DNA from: an uncultured Methanobrevibacter sp.
GTDB taxonomy: Archaea; Methanobacteriota; Methanobacteria; Methanobacteriales; Methanobacteriaceae
Direction of reading: 5' to 3'
DNA length: 64,000 bases
NCBI RefSeq assembly: GCF_902788255.1
Contig: NZ_CADAJR010000001.1
Coordinates: 48,481 to 112,480, forward strand
Below the pieces are notes generated by a model. The model ran no database searches. It was not told the DNA's origin and saw only the letters and a list, made by a program, of their open reading frames with translations. Below are positions 9,581-16,997 of the stretch, one piece after another (the stretch's first letter is position 1; each line of letters opens with the position of its first letter). The translations under genes were made by a program, and so were the position numbers.

Positions 9581-10099
9581 ATGGATGCTATGGAAGTAGT
9601 TGCAGTACTCATATTAATTGTTGCAATTGCAGTATTGGTTTATTATTATTTATTGAACAGTCCATCCACAATGGATAAGTTAAAGACTTACGTTCCAACC
9701 AGTGCCGATGCTCATATGGAACAGGTTTTAAACAACTCTCCTGAGTACAACGATTTGGATAAAGAAGATGTTGGCTCTGAAAAGGATGAATCAGTTACAA
9801 AAAGAATCAAGGTTAAGTTAAGCGACATCGACATGTCCGGCATTAACACTGATGCATTCTCTAACAAGATTGATGCGTTTTTGGATGCTAAAAGTGAGGA
9901 ACTGATTAAGGATTGGTCTTTAGCCACTACTGATGATTTGGAAGATTTGCAAACCAAATTTTCTGAAACAACCAGTAATGTTGATAATTTGGAAAAAGAC
10001 TTTAATGATTTCAAAAAATCATCAGAAGAGTTCCAAAAAACTACTGAGGAAAAGTTAAACGATTTGAATAAAAGGATTGAATCTTTAGAAAATAAATGA
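9581..10099 (+). CDS. Membrane protein with acidic linker and coiled coil
   Basis: 172 residues. An N-terminal hydrophobic helix (residues 5-25) leads to a Ser/Thr/Asp-rich middle and a coiled coil (residues 110-172, pattern FSETTSNVDNLEKDFNDFKK). AGGTGAT in the end of the upstream gene serves as ribosome binding site. The partner gene immediately upstream has the same topology. No family is recognised. Confidence 0.85.
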   Translation: MDAMEVVAVLILIVAIAVLVYYYLLNSPSTMDKLKTYVPTSADAHMEQVLNNSPEYNDLDKEDVGSEKDESVTKRIKVKLSDIDMSGINTDAFSNKIDAFLDAKSEELIKDWSLATTDDLEDLQTKFSETTSNVDNLEKDFNDFKKSSEEFQKTTEEKLNDLNKRIESLENK

Positions 10100-10135
10100 T
10101 TTTATTTTCTTAATTTTATCCTATTTTATCGAAAA

Positions 10136-10147
10136 GTTTATATATTA
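10136..10147 (+). promoter_or_regulatory. TATA box of the initiator tRNA / rnpB unit
   Basis: GTTTATATATTA lies about 45 bp before the tRNA. The tRNA and rnpB are separated by only 18 bases, so a single transcript cut by RNase P and RNase Z is likely. Confidence 0.5.
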
Positions 10148-10187
10148 TTTTTGTCATAATTAATATTGTTAGTACTTATTTTCGTAT

Positions 10188-10262
10188 AGCAGGGTGGGGT
10201 AGTCTGGTGAACCCGCAGGGCTCATAACCCTGAGATCCCTAGTTCAAATCTAGGCCCTGCTA
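10188..10262 (+). tRNA. Initiator tRNA-Met (CAT)
   Basis: Acceptor AGCAGGG/CCCTGCT with an A1-U72 pair, typical of archaeal and eukaryotic initiators. The anticodon stem has three G-C pairs (CAGGG loop CTCATAA CCCTG), the hallmark of initiator tRNA. Discriminator A at 10262; no encoded CCA. Confidence 0.95.
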
Positions 10263-10280
10263 ATTTTTCTTAATATTTTT

Positions 10281-10570
10281 CATGGCAAGTTGAAGACAGC
10301 TGCTGGTTATTTATAACTAAGGAAACTCCGCACATCAATACAAGACTATGGCGTTGAAAGACGTATGCTGAGAGGCATGACTCTGGAGCAGAAACGACAC
10401 GGCTTTTAATGGTAGACGATGATATTTAATTGAGGACATTAAAAGAAACGGTGAAACGGCCATTCCATAGGATGCAAGAGCAAAGTTGCCGATAATCGCT
10501 TGTGTAGGCAAGGTAGTTCGCTAAGATGAATGCTGATAAACAGAATGTGGGTTACTCTTAACAGGCCATG
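10281..10570 (+). ncRNA. rnpB: RNase P RNA (archaeal type)
   Basis: The ends pair as helix P1 (CATGGC at 10281, GCCATG at 10565-10570). The universal core is present: AGGAAACTCCGCAC near 10319 (CR-I) and ACAGAATGTGGGTTAC near 10540 (CR-V), which together form P4. Other conserved pieces are the GAGAGGCATGACTCTGGAGC region and GGATGCAAGAGC. Length about 290 nt fits the archaeal type A RNA. It is the catalytic RNA that matures tRNA 5' ends. Its 3' terminal 27 nt are used as the integration site of the adjacent element. Confidence 0.93.
10544..10570 (+). other. Left attachment site (attL core, inside rnpB 3' end)
   Basis: These 27 nt recur at 26102-26128 with four mismatches (23/27 identical), in the same orientation. 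They begin AATGTGGGTTAC and end GCCATG. The tyrosine recombinase gene begins 57 bases further on. A conserved RNA-gene 3' end used as integration target is the classic layout for tyrosine integrases, and here rnpB remains intact. Confidence 0.75.
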
Positions 10571-10572
10571 TA

Positions 10573-10589
10573 AAATTATGTGGGTTACC
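10573..10589 (+). repeat. Left 17-bp inverted arm of the element
   Basis: AAATTATGTGGGTTACC, an exact reverse complement of 26085-26101. It contains the 11-mer ATGTGGGTTAC, which also occurs in the rnpB core at 10545-10555. It is a candidate integrase binding arm. Confidence 0.7.
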
Positions 10590-10626
10590 AAACACTTATA
10601 TGTTGGTAATCTGCATATTATTAATT

Positions 10627-12399
10627 ATGACAACCAAAACCAAATTTTCTGAAACCGATGCTAAATTAAGTATGATGGTGGAACGAAGAAACCTTACTAA
10701 AGATGCAATTAAAAATTACAACACTGTTTTTAAAGAAATACATGAATTATTTGATGTCACGCCATCTGATATTGTTAGAATAGGAAAAAGAGAACAAAAA
10801 CCATATATAGATAATGAAACAGGAAATCATGACCTTCTTGATTTGGAAGATAGGTCTGTAACTATATATCAATTTAAATATTATAATTATTTAAAAAGCA
10901 GAGGTTTAACTAATAGGACTATTAAGCTTAAATTAGATACATTCAGAGCTTTATTGGGCGAATATGATATTCAAAAACCTAAACCAATTAAAATAACCAT
11001 TCAAAACGATAGGATTCGTGATGAAGATATTGTTTCTTGGAGGGAAGTGGAAACAGCAATGTCATATTGTAAGAGTATTAGGGATAAAGCTATAATTTCT
11101 TTTTTTTCCACTACTGGTTTAAGAAGTAGTGATGTAAGGAGATTAACAATCGGTGATTTAATTAAGGCATGTGATATTTATTTTGAGAATAATGAGGAAA
11201 AAACAATAGATAACTTATTAGCTAAAAATCCTGAAGAAATTTATCCATGTTGGGAAATCATGCCGTCAAAAACAGCCAAAAAGTCACAATTATGTGTTAC
11301 ATTTAATACTCCTGAAGCAAGTACATATATATGGCAATATCTCCATAATCGAATTGAATATAATATACGAAAAGGAAGAAATGAAATATTAAAATCTGAT
11401 TATCCTTTGTTTGCAACATCTACTAATAAAGAACTAAAATCTACAGCTATTGAACAATTATTTCAAAGGTTAAATAAACAATTAGGGGATAAGATGGATA
11501 AAAATGGTAAGTATCGTAGATTTAGGTCTCATTCTCTTAGAAAATTGTTTTCCACTACTTGTAGGAGAAACATTACTCAAGTTGTTATTAATTCTGATAA
11601 AACTTCAGAAGTGGATATTATTAGTATATTTACTGGACATGTGCCACCTAATGAATCAAATTCAAAAGTGTATGAAGCAATTGAATCAGATAGTCATGAT
11701 AGTTATCTTAGGAAAACTTACCTTGCATTAAGTCCCTATCTTAGTATTAAAGATATAAAAATTAAGGATATTCCAACACAAGAATTTAAAGAATTAGAAG
11801 AACAAAATAAAGCATTAAGAAAACAATTAGAAGTTCAAGCTGTCTCTATGCAGAGGGAAATGGACGAACAGAAAGAGCAATATGAAAAAAAGATTCGTCA
11901 TGTGGAAAGTGTCAATTCAGCTTTATCTTCTCAAGTATTGGATATTCAAAATCAATTAGATAATCTTGCCAATGCTAATGACTTAAAAAGAATACAGGAG
12001 TATATTTCTGGACACGAATTAGTTGAAAAATATAATTTGGCTTCTACTATTATTGGATATTATAAGGAAGATGTTAAAAAAGAAGATTTTACTGGTGTTA
12101 CTGATTATTATATTGAAGATTTAATAACACAGGCATTCAATACAACATCAGCATTTCAATCTACAGCAATTAGAGATGAATATTATCGAACTGATGATAA
12201 TTGGAAGCGAATTTATTCAGAAATTGGGCTCTATGAACATGATTATATTGAAAGTAATGGGTATGTATTATCTAAATCCCAAAGTAAAAAGATTACTGAT
12301 GAACTGGAGAGTTATTCAATAAAATTATGGGAAGATAATGAAAAAGTAAAAAAATCTAAAGTACAATCAATAATTGATAATATTGTACTTAGACATTAA
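10627..12399 (+). CDS. Tyrosine recombinase / integrase with C-terminal coiled coil
   Basis: 590 residues from the ATG at 10627; a TATA-like CTTATATG at about 10594 would place transcription almost at this ATG, so the mRNA is probably leaderless (a TTG at 10600 lies inside the promoter). An N-terminal SAM-like domain (residues 1-115) precedes the catalytic domain: Arg166 in TTGLRSSDVRRL, a Lys in PSKTAKKS, His302 and Arg305 in RSHSLRKL, His338 in FTGHVPP, and a nucleophile Tyr at 349 or 360. Residues 385-470 are a long coiled coil not usual for short integrases. It should catalyse integration into and excision from rnpB. Unlike SSV-type integrases, the gene is not split by the att site. Confidence 0.9.
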   Translation: MTTKTKFSETDAKLSMMVERRNLTKDAIKNYNTVFKEIHELFDVTPSDIVRIGKREQKPYIDNETGNHDLLDLEDRSVTIYQFKYYNYLKSRGLTNRTIKLKLDTFRALLGEYDIQKPKPIKITIQNDRIRDEDIVSWREVETAMSYCKSIRDKAIISFFSTTGLRSSDVRRLTIGDLIKACDIYFENNEEKTIDNLLAKNPEEIYPCWEIMPSKTAKKSQLCVTFNTPEASTYIWQYLHNRIEYNIRKGRNEILKSDYPLFATSTNKELKSTAIEQLFQRLNKQLGDKMDKNGKYRRFRSHSLRKLFSTTCRRNITQVVINSDKTSEVDIISIFTGHVPPNESNSKVYEAIESDSHDSYLRKTYLALSPYLSIKDIKIKDIPTQEFKELEEQNKALRKQLEVQAVSMQREMDEQKEQYEKKIRHVESVNSALSSQVLDIQNQLDNLANANDLKRIQEYISGHELVEKYNLASTIIGYYKEDVKKEDFTGVTDYYIEDLITQAFNTTSAFQSTAIRDEYYRTDDNWKRIYSEIGLYEHDYIESNGYVLSKSQSKKITDELESYSIKLWEDNEKVKKSKVQSIIDNIVLRH

Positions 12400-12679
12400 T
12401 ACTTTTAAGAGGGTTGTTTAATCAAAAGATTAAATAATCTCTTTATCTTTTTTTGATTTTTAGTGGTTTGCCAATTATTTGATTTCTTAATTATGTGTAG
12501 TTCTGATTCTTATGTGTTTTTTTATTGTTCATGTCTATGTAATTAGTGATAGTTTATCTTCATTTACAGGTCTATTATAAAATTAAATATTTAATTAATT
12601 TAATTAATACTTTATTTGATAGCTTAATGAATTATACAAGAACTTTTTTATTTGGTGATGGTAATAGTATTCGATGTTG

Positions 12680-12958
12680 TTATTTTTTTAATTCTTCCAA
12701 TAGATGTAATCCTAATTCGGTATTTTGGTATAGTCTGCCTTTGATATTTTCCTCATTTAAACAGACTACTATTTTCTTTTCTTTTAGGTCGTGTAATGCA
12801 TTTGATATTTGTGTTATTCGCATTCCTGTTGCATCAACAATTTCTTTTGGCATTTTATATTCAGTGCCGATACAAGTGATGCAATTTAAACGTGCTGGAG
12901 AAACTTTTATATATCCAATTAAAGACCAAAAATTTGGTTCTGATTCATTTTCACTCAT
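12680..12958 (-). CDS. ArsR/MarR-like winged-helix regulator of the element
   Basis: 92 residues. The segment MPKEIVDATGMRITQISNAL is a helix-turn-helix, followed by a beta wing (IVCLNEENIKGRLYQNTELG) and a Leu-rich C-terminal helix. This is a minimal winged-helix domain, as in small archaeal regulators; it has no visible ligand or metal-binding motif. It is read divergently from the secreted-protein gene at 13144, and two 13-nt direct repeats lie in the shared 185-bp promoter region. It probably controls that promoter and its own, which is inference. Confidence 0.85.
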   Translation of the reverse strand: MSENESEPNFWSLIGYIKVSPARLNCITCIGTEYKMPKEIVDATGMRITQISNALHDLKEKKIVVCLNEENIKGRLYQNTELGLHLLEELKK

Positions 12959-13006
12959 ATTTATTTGTTATATTCTTTATTAACTACTTTAATAGTTATT
13001 AAAAGA

Positions 13007-13049
13007 TTCTTATTGATTCCTATTTATTATTTATAATTCTTATTGATTC
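13007..13049. promoter_or_regulatory. Paired direct repeats, candidate operator
   Basis: TTCTTATTGATTC occurs exactly at 13007-13019 and 13037-13049, a 30-bp period (close to three helical turns). They lie between a winged-helix gene and the divergent secreted-protein gene, and just upstream of a TATA-like TTTTATATTAT near 13065. That placement suits binding sites for the 92-residue regulator. Confidence 0.5.
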
Positions 13050-13143
13050 GATTTATACACAACTTTTATATTATATTTAAAAGAGACATAATAATACAAA
13101 ACTTAAATTTTGTAAAAAAATTTAATTGTTGGAGGTAATTTAA

Positions 13144-13620
13144 TTGAGTAAAAAGATTTTTGCTATATTGATCGTTGTAATGGCTTTTGTCTCTTTAGCT
13201 AGTGTTTTTGCAGTTGAAACAACAACTCACGATTTCGATGGTTTGTTTAACATGAGTGTTCCCTCTGATGAGGAATTTGTAACTCTTGACTCTAATATCT
13301 CAGGTGCTTCTGTATTTGGATATAATTTTAATGATGGAGACCCAATTGGTGATAATATAATAGTTTATTACTTTAATGAATCCATTGTTGATGATAATGA
13401 TACTAATATAACTGAATATGTAATTAATATTTTAGATGAAAATTCTACTTTTAAACATCCTTCTGTTGAAGATGGTTTCACTGTATTATATAATCAGATG
13501 GTTCAACATGATGGAGGTTATATGTTAATTGCATCAAATGATAATGAAACTGAAGTAGTAGGTATTGTTGGGGATAATTTAGATGATTTAAAAACATATG
13601 CTAATTCTATAGAATTTTAA
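13144..13620 (+). CDS. Small secreted protein of the element
   Basis: 158 residues from a TTG start that has GGAGG eight bases upstream. The signal peptide is clear (MSKKIFAILIVVMAFVSLAS, then VFAVETT). The mature part is acidic with several N-x-S/T sites and shows an alpha/beta pattern (FNMSVPSDEEF, IIVYYFNES, YMLIASNDNETEVVGIVGDN) similar to the small PsbP-like domains that methanogens secrete, and ends LKTYANSIEF. No membrane anchor remains after cleavage. It heads a cluster of six genes read in the same direction. Function unknown. Confidence 0.85.
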   Translation: MSKKIFAILIVVMAFVSLASVFAVETTTHDFDGLFNMSVPSDEEFVTLDSNISGASVFGYNFNDGDPIGDNIIVYYFNESIVDDNDTNITEYVINILDENSTFKHPSVEDGFTVLYNQMVQHDGGYMLIASNDNETEVVGIVGDNLDDLKTYANSIEF

Positions 13621-13657
13621 CTAAAAAATCCTTGCTTAATTTTTTAGGTGATAATAT

Positions 13658-14173
13658 ATGAAAATTGGCGATTTTGAAATTGGTTTAAAGACAATTATTT
13701 TAGTAATAGTTGCTTTAATCGTTATTTTTGGGATAATCTCCTTTTTTAGTGGTGGTGATTCAGTAAATGTAACTGATGTTGGCATGACTGTAAATTATAA
13801 TTACAAAACTAATGTGGCTTTTACAATTATACCAACTGATACAATAACTGAAGTTAATAATGTTCAGCTAAAGAACATTGAAGTTACTTACCATAATGGT
13901 AAAACACAACATTTAGAAGATGTTACATTTAACTCCAAAAATACTTATGTTAAAGATAATGAATATGGGTTTAAATTTGATTATACAATCTCTGATGATT
14001 GTATTGATGGTTTAGATGAATATGATTTTGGACATGCAACACACCATATTAAAGGAGATATTGTAATAAACACTGTCGGTGGAAATGAAAAAGTGGTTGG
14101 ACATATTGATTATGATGTCCCTGCTTCGGCTACAGTATATAAATACTCTTCTGGAAGTGGTTCAGTAATATAA
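13658..14173 (+). CDS. Membrane-anchored protein with an extracellular beta domain
   Basis: 171 residues. One helix (about residues 10-30, LKTIILVIVALIVIFGIISF) is followed by a predicted beta-rich domain (VNVTDVGMTVNYNYKTNVAF onward) rich in Thr, Val and Asn, with a C-terminal SSGSGS tail. AGGTGAT lies seven bases before the ATG. It resembles small FxLYD/DUF-type domains only in its general pattern; no family is recognised. It is second in the cluster of element genes. Confidence 0.82.
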   Translation: MKIGDFEIGLKTIILVIVALIVIFGIISFFSGGDSVNVTDVGMTVNYNYKTNVAFTIIPTDTITEVNNVQLKNIEVTYHNGKTQHLEDVTFNSKNTYVKDNEYGFKFDYTISDDCIDGLDEYDFGHATHHIKGDIVINTVGGNEKVVGHIDYDVPASATVYKYSSGSGSVI

Positions 14174-14257
14174 TATTTTAATCATTAAGTTGTTAATTAA
14201 ACAACTTTCTTTTATTTATTATATTGGCAGTATTAAAAATTTTAAGTAGGTGGATAT

Positions 14258-14410
14258 ATGGAAAAAGTGTATTGTACTGAGTGTGGAAATGAATTGGATG
14301 AGGGAGCTAAATTTTGTCCTAAATGTGGTCAATTTACCTCCTTAGAAAATAATTTAAAACATACAATTAAAACTAAAAACGATGTTGATGACTTGTATGC
14401 AAATTGTTAA
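14258..14410 (+). CDS. 50-residue zinc-ribbon peptide
   Basis: A short gene: ATG at 14258 with TAGGTGG upstream, stop TAA at 14408-14410. The peptide has a complete zinc ribbon, CTECGNELDEGAKFCPKCG (Cys6, Cys9, Cys20, Cys23), then a polar helix ending in Cys50. The stop overlaps the ATG of the next frame (TAATG). The same ribbon starts the genes at 14643 and 15427. It may be a true small protein or the front part of a membrane protein split by a mutation. Confidence 0.65.
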   Translation: MEKVYCTECGNELDEGAKFCPKCGQFTSLENNLKHTIKTKNDVDDLYANC

Positions 14411-14637
14411 TGGTATATGATGGAGAAGATTTTGGATATAGATATTCTAAATCAAAAATTCTTGCTATTATTGTATTTCTTGGTTTTTTCATTTCAGGTT
14501 TATTTATTTTCATGCCACTTGTATTTACAGAAGTCAGATTTTTTATTCTTTTAGTTTTTGTTTGTTTAATTCCATATCTTATTATTGTAGGTGTAGGGTT
14601 TGCTTATCGAAAACTAACTGAACATTATTGGAGTTAA
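14410..14637 (+). CDS. Small two-helix membrane protein
   Basis: 75 residues from the ATG at 14410, which overlaps the previous stop (TAATG), implying coupled translation. It has two hydrophobic helices (about residues 19-38 and 45-65) and a short charged tail. Alone it has no recognisable domain. Joined to the preceding zinc-ribbon peptide it would resemble the zinc-ribbon membrane protein at 15427, so the pair may be a split gene. Confidence 0.6.
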   Translation: MVYDGEDFGYRYSKSKILAIIVFLGFFISGLFIFMPLVFTEVRFFILLVFVCLIPYLIIVGVGFAYRKLTEHYWS

Positions 14638-14642
14638 AAATT

Positions 14643-15401
14643 ATGGTTAAATTCTGCGACCAATGTGGAACACAATTAAATGATGATGATGCTTTTTGCC
14701 ATAATTGTGGTATTCCATGTGATGTTTCTAAACGAAAAACACAAAATAATTCAAGTAAATCAAATTCTATTTTATCAGATTTAGGTGTAAACAATATAAT
14801 TGAAGAGGTATCAAACTATCAAAAAAATCAGAACATTCGTAAAAAAGCAATAAAATCAAAAAAACAAATAGAAACCCAAAAAAAAGTTAATCAACAAATA
14901 AAAAACGAAAAACCAGATGGAGCATTGTTTTATGTAAATGGGCGAGATGCTTCATTATCTGTTTTTGAAGATTATATTGAATTAGATTTCACTGGAAATC
15001 CTCTAAAACAATTTTTAAGTAAATTGGGAGGTGTGAAAAGAATATATTATAATCAAATACATAGTATTCAAAAAAGAGATGCTACAATAAACATTTTGGG
15101 TTCTATTGAATTTGAAGTTCCAGGAATGGCACAATCAAGACAATATGGCAAAAGCGAAAATGTTGTTCACTATCGAACTTTTTATCAAAATGAAATTGAT
15201 AGAATTTATGATTATGTAAATCAAAAAATTTTAGATATCCATAGTAATAGAGGAGGAAATTCACAAATAAAAGTTGAAACAAATTATATGGGTCAATTAA
15301 AAGAAGCTAAAGAATTATTAGAATTGGGTGCAATAACTCAAGAGGAATTTGATGAAATTAAACAAGTATGTTTGGAAAAAATGAAAAACTCTAATATTTA
15401 G
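14643..15401 (+). CDS. Zinc-ribbon, PH-like and SHOCT domain protein
   Basis: 252 residues from the ATG at 14643 (the TTG at 14628 lies inside the upstream gene). The N-terminal ribbon is CDQCGTQLNDDDAFCHNCG. A Lys/Gln-rich linker (residues 45-95) leads to a beta-rich domain (ALFYVNGRDASLSVFEDYIE through HSIQKRDATINILGSIEF) that resembles bacterial PH-like or DUF4429 domains. The C-terminus, LKEAKELLELGAITQEEFDE, is a SHOCT motif (short C-terminal domain, usually oligomerising). No membrane helix. The domain combination is common among poorly understood membrane-associated regulators. It sits in the middle of the zinc-ribbon cluster. Confidence 0.82.
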   Translation: MVKFCDQCGTQLNDDDAFCHNCGIPCDVSKRKTQNNSSKSNSILSDLGVNNIIEEVSNYQKNQNIRKKAIKSKKQIETQKKVNQQIKNEKPDGALFYVNGRDASLSVFEDYIELDFTGNPLKQFLSKLGGVKRIYYNQIHSIQKRDATINILGSIEFEVPGMAQSRQYGKSENVVHYRTFYQNEIDRIYDYVNQKILDIHSNRGGNSQIKVETNYMGQLKEAKELLELGAITQEEFDEIKQVCLEKMKNSNI

Positions 15402-15426
15402 TTGATATTAAATGGAGGAAAAATAA

Positions 15427-16308
15427 ATGAGCAAGATTTTTTGTACTGAATGTGGGGCTGAACTTGAAGAGTCAATGCAATTTTGTTCAAAATGTGGTAA
15501 TAAACTAGACGATAAAGAAGAAACAAATAGCAACATTTCTTCATCAAAAAAGTCATACAAAAATCATATTGTCATAGGATACATTTTAGCAATTTTAGGT
15601 ACTATTTTGCCCAGTTTAGCAATATTTGGTGCTGTAGTAGGTATATATTTAATTTACAAAAGCTATGATGAACTAATCAGTGGAAAATTCAATAAAACCA
15701 ACGTAAATGTATTATTAATCATTATTTTTTCAATATTAGCAATTATTTCATTATTTAATGTTGGATTTGTATTATTTGAAATTATTACAATTATTATTTT
15801 CAATCGTGTTTTAGAAACAAATTCTCTAGGGGATTATAACTTCCACACTATATCTAAAGAAAAATTAATCATTGTTGCAGTAATATTAATTTTAGCTTTA
15901 GTTGGTAGTTTATGGCTATCTGGAACTTTTAGTTCATCTTCAACATCTGATGGTAGTCCAAAATATGTTGCTGGAGGTCAAACAACTGTGTTTGGAAAAA
16001 CATTCACTATTCCTGAAGGTTTTGAAGAATCTAATAGGTATGGAACTTCAACTTTTGAAACAGTTGATTTTAAAAATGATAAAGGTGCATCATTTGAGAT
16101 TCATGTCTCTTCAGATAATCAATTTCCAGTAAGTAAATATGTTAAACTTCAACGGGATAAAACAATAAATGGTTTCGATGGACAGATATTATATTATCAA
16201 CCAGCTAATACTGAAAGATTTGTCTATTTTGATAATGATGGATTATTAGTTTATGTTGCTCCTGAAACATATCCTCCCGAAGAGATATATGATATTGTTG
16301 TATGTTAA
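15427..16308 (+). CDS. Zinc-ribbon membrane protein with exported C-terminal domain
   Basis: 293 residues with GGAGGAAAA before the ATG. A zinc ribbon (CTECGAELEESMQFCSKCG, Cys6/9/20/23) is followed by about three membrane helices within residues 45-130 and a fourth near 140-160. A Ser/Gly linker then leads to a 100-residue domain (FGKTFTIPEGFEESNRYGTS to VYVAPETYPPEEIYDIVVC) like PsbP-type extracellular domains. The ribbon would be cytoplasmic and the C-terminal domain outside. That end resembles the free secreted protein at 13144, hinting that both act in the same place. Confidence 0.82.
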   Translation: MSKIFCTECGAELEESMQFCSKCGNKLDDKEETNSNISSSKKSYKNHIVIGYILAILGTILPSLAIFGAVVGIYLIYKSYDELISGKFNKTNVNVLLIIIFSILAIISLFNVGFVLFEIITIIIFNRVLETNSLGDYNFHTISKEKLIIVAVILILALVGSLWLSGTFSSSSTSDGSPKYVAGGQTTVFGKTFTIPEGFEESNRYGTSTFETVDFKNDKGASFEIHVSSDNQFPVSKYVKLQRDKTINGFDGQILYYQPANTERFVYFDNDGLLVYVAPETYPPEEIYDIVVC

Positions 16309-16997
16309 GAAGTTATTTAATTAACTAGCTTCAATCTTTTTTTTATTTCAATAAGAAGCAACATATCATTGCACATTTCAGGTAATCTAGTTAAACTTTT
16401 GTTCTTTAATTTTTCTTTTTATGGGTAATTGGTGCTCGCAAAAGTATAAACTGCACTAATCTTCAAGTTTTATCTCTTTTTGCATAGTATAATTGCGTAT
16501 TTAATTACTTGCTTGATTAATTGCTTATTTAATCATGTATTTTGCTTTAAAATTAAATGTGAGTTAATAGCTTTTAGTTTAATTTTTAGCATGCTGATGT
16601 TTTGGCGAAATATTGTTCCTCATGAATTCCGATGATCTGTTTTTGAGATAGTCATGATCTTCTCAATAAAGGCAAAAACAATAGTGATATTTTAGGAAAA
16701 GAACTAATTCTAGACTTATGGACTTAATGTCATATAACACTAGATGATGAAGCATTTGTGTTTTGGCGAACTAACAAAGCTAATGTGATATTTTGAAATT
16801 CATAGAGTTAGTTCTATAATCACTTACATATAAAATTAAATAAAGTTGGTTAATTAAAAATTTTTTATCATTTTTTCGTATAATGGATTGTTCTCTATGG
16901 GTTGGGAAAGAAGCCTTTTTGAGCATTTTCAGAGCAAAATAGAGAATGAGAGTAACCTAGACTTGATACTATTCAAGTCCAGAACTCTAGAATTTGA
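16309..16997. other. Intergenic region with short repeats, candidate replication or control region
   Basis: No gene is visible in these 689 bp. Several short repeats are: TGTTTTGGCGAA at 16598-16609 and 16759-16770 (direct); GTGATATTTT at 16684-16693 and 16785-16794 (direct); GAACTAA at 16701-16707 against TTAGTTC at 16808-16814 (inverted); TTCTCTAT/ATAGAGAA at 16891-16898 and 16939-16946; and a GACTTGA/TCAAGTC hairpin at 16960-16979. A GCTTGATTAATTGC-type AT-rich stretch at 16495-16524 has an inverted relative beyond the other end of the primase gene (about 20183-20218). This would suit a plasmid origin, but it is only a suggestion. Confidence 0.4.

Noticed and set aside
12546..12983. 145-residue open frame on the plus strand opposite the ArsR-like gene
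   Set aside because: It lies over a good winged-helix gene on the other strand, is very Phe/Ser/Cys-rich and shows no ribosome binding site.
16960..16979. Intrinsic terminator of the primase gene
   Set aside because: The GACTTGA/TCAAGTC hairpin lies just after the stop but no T run follows on the coding strand; kept only as part of the repeat-rich region.
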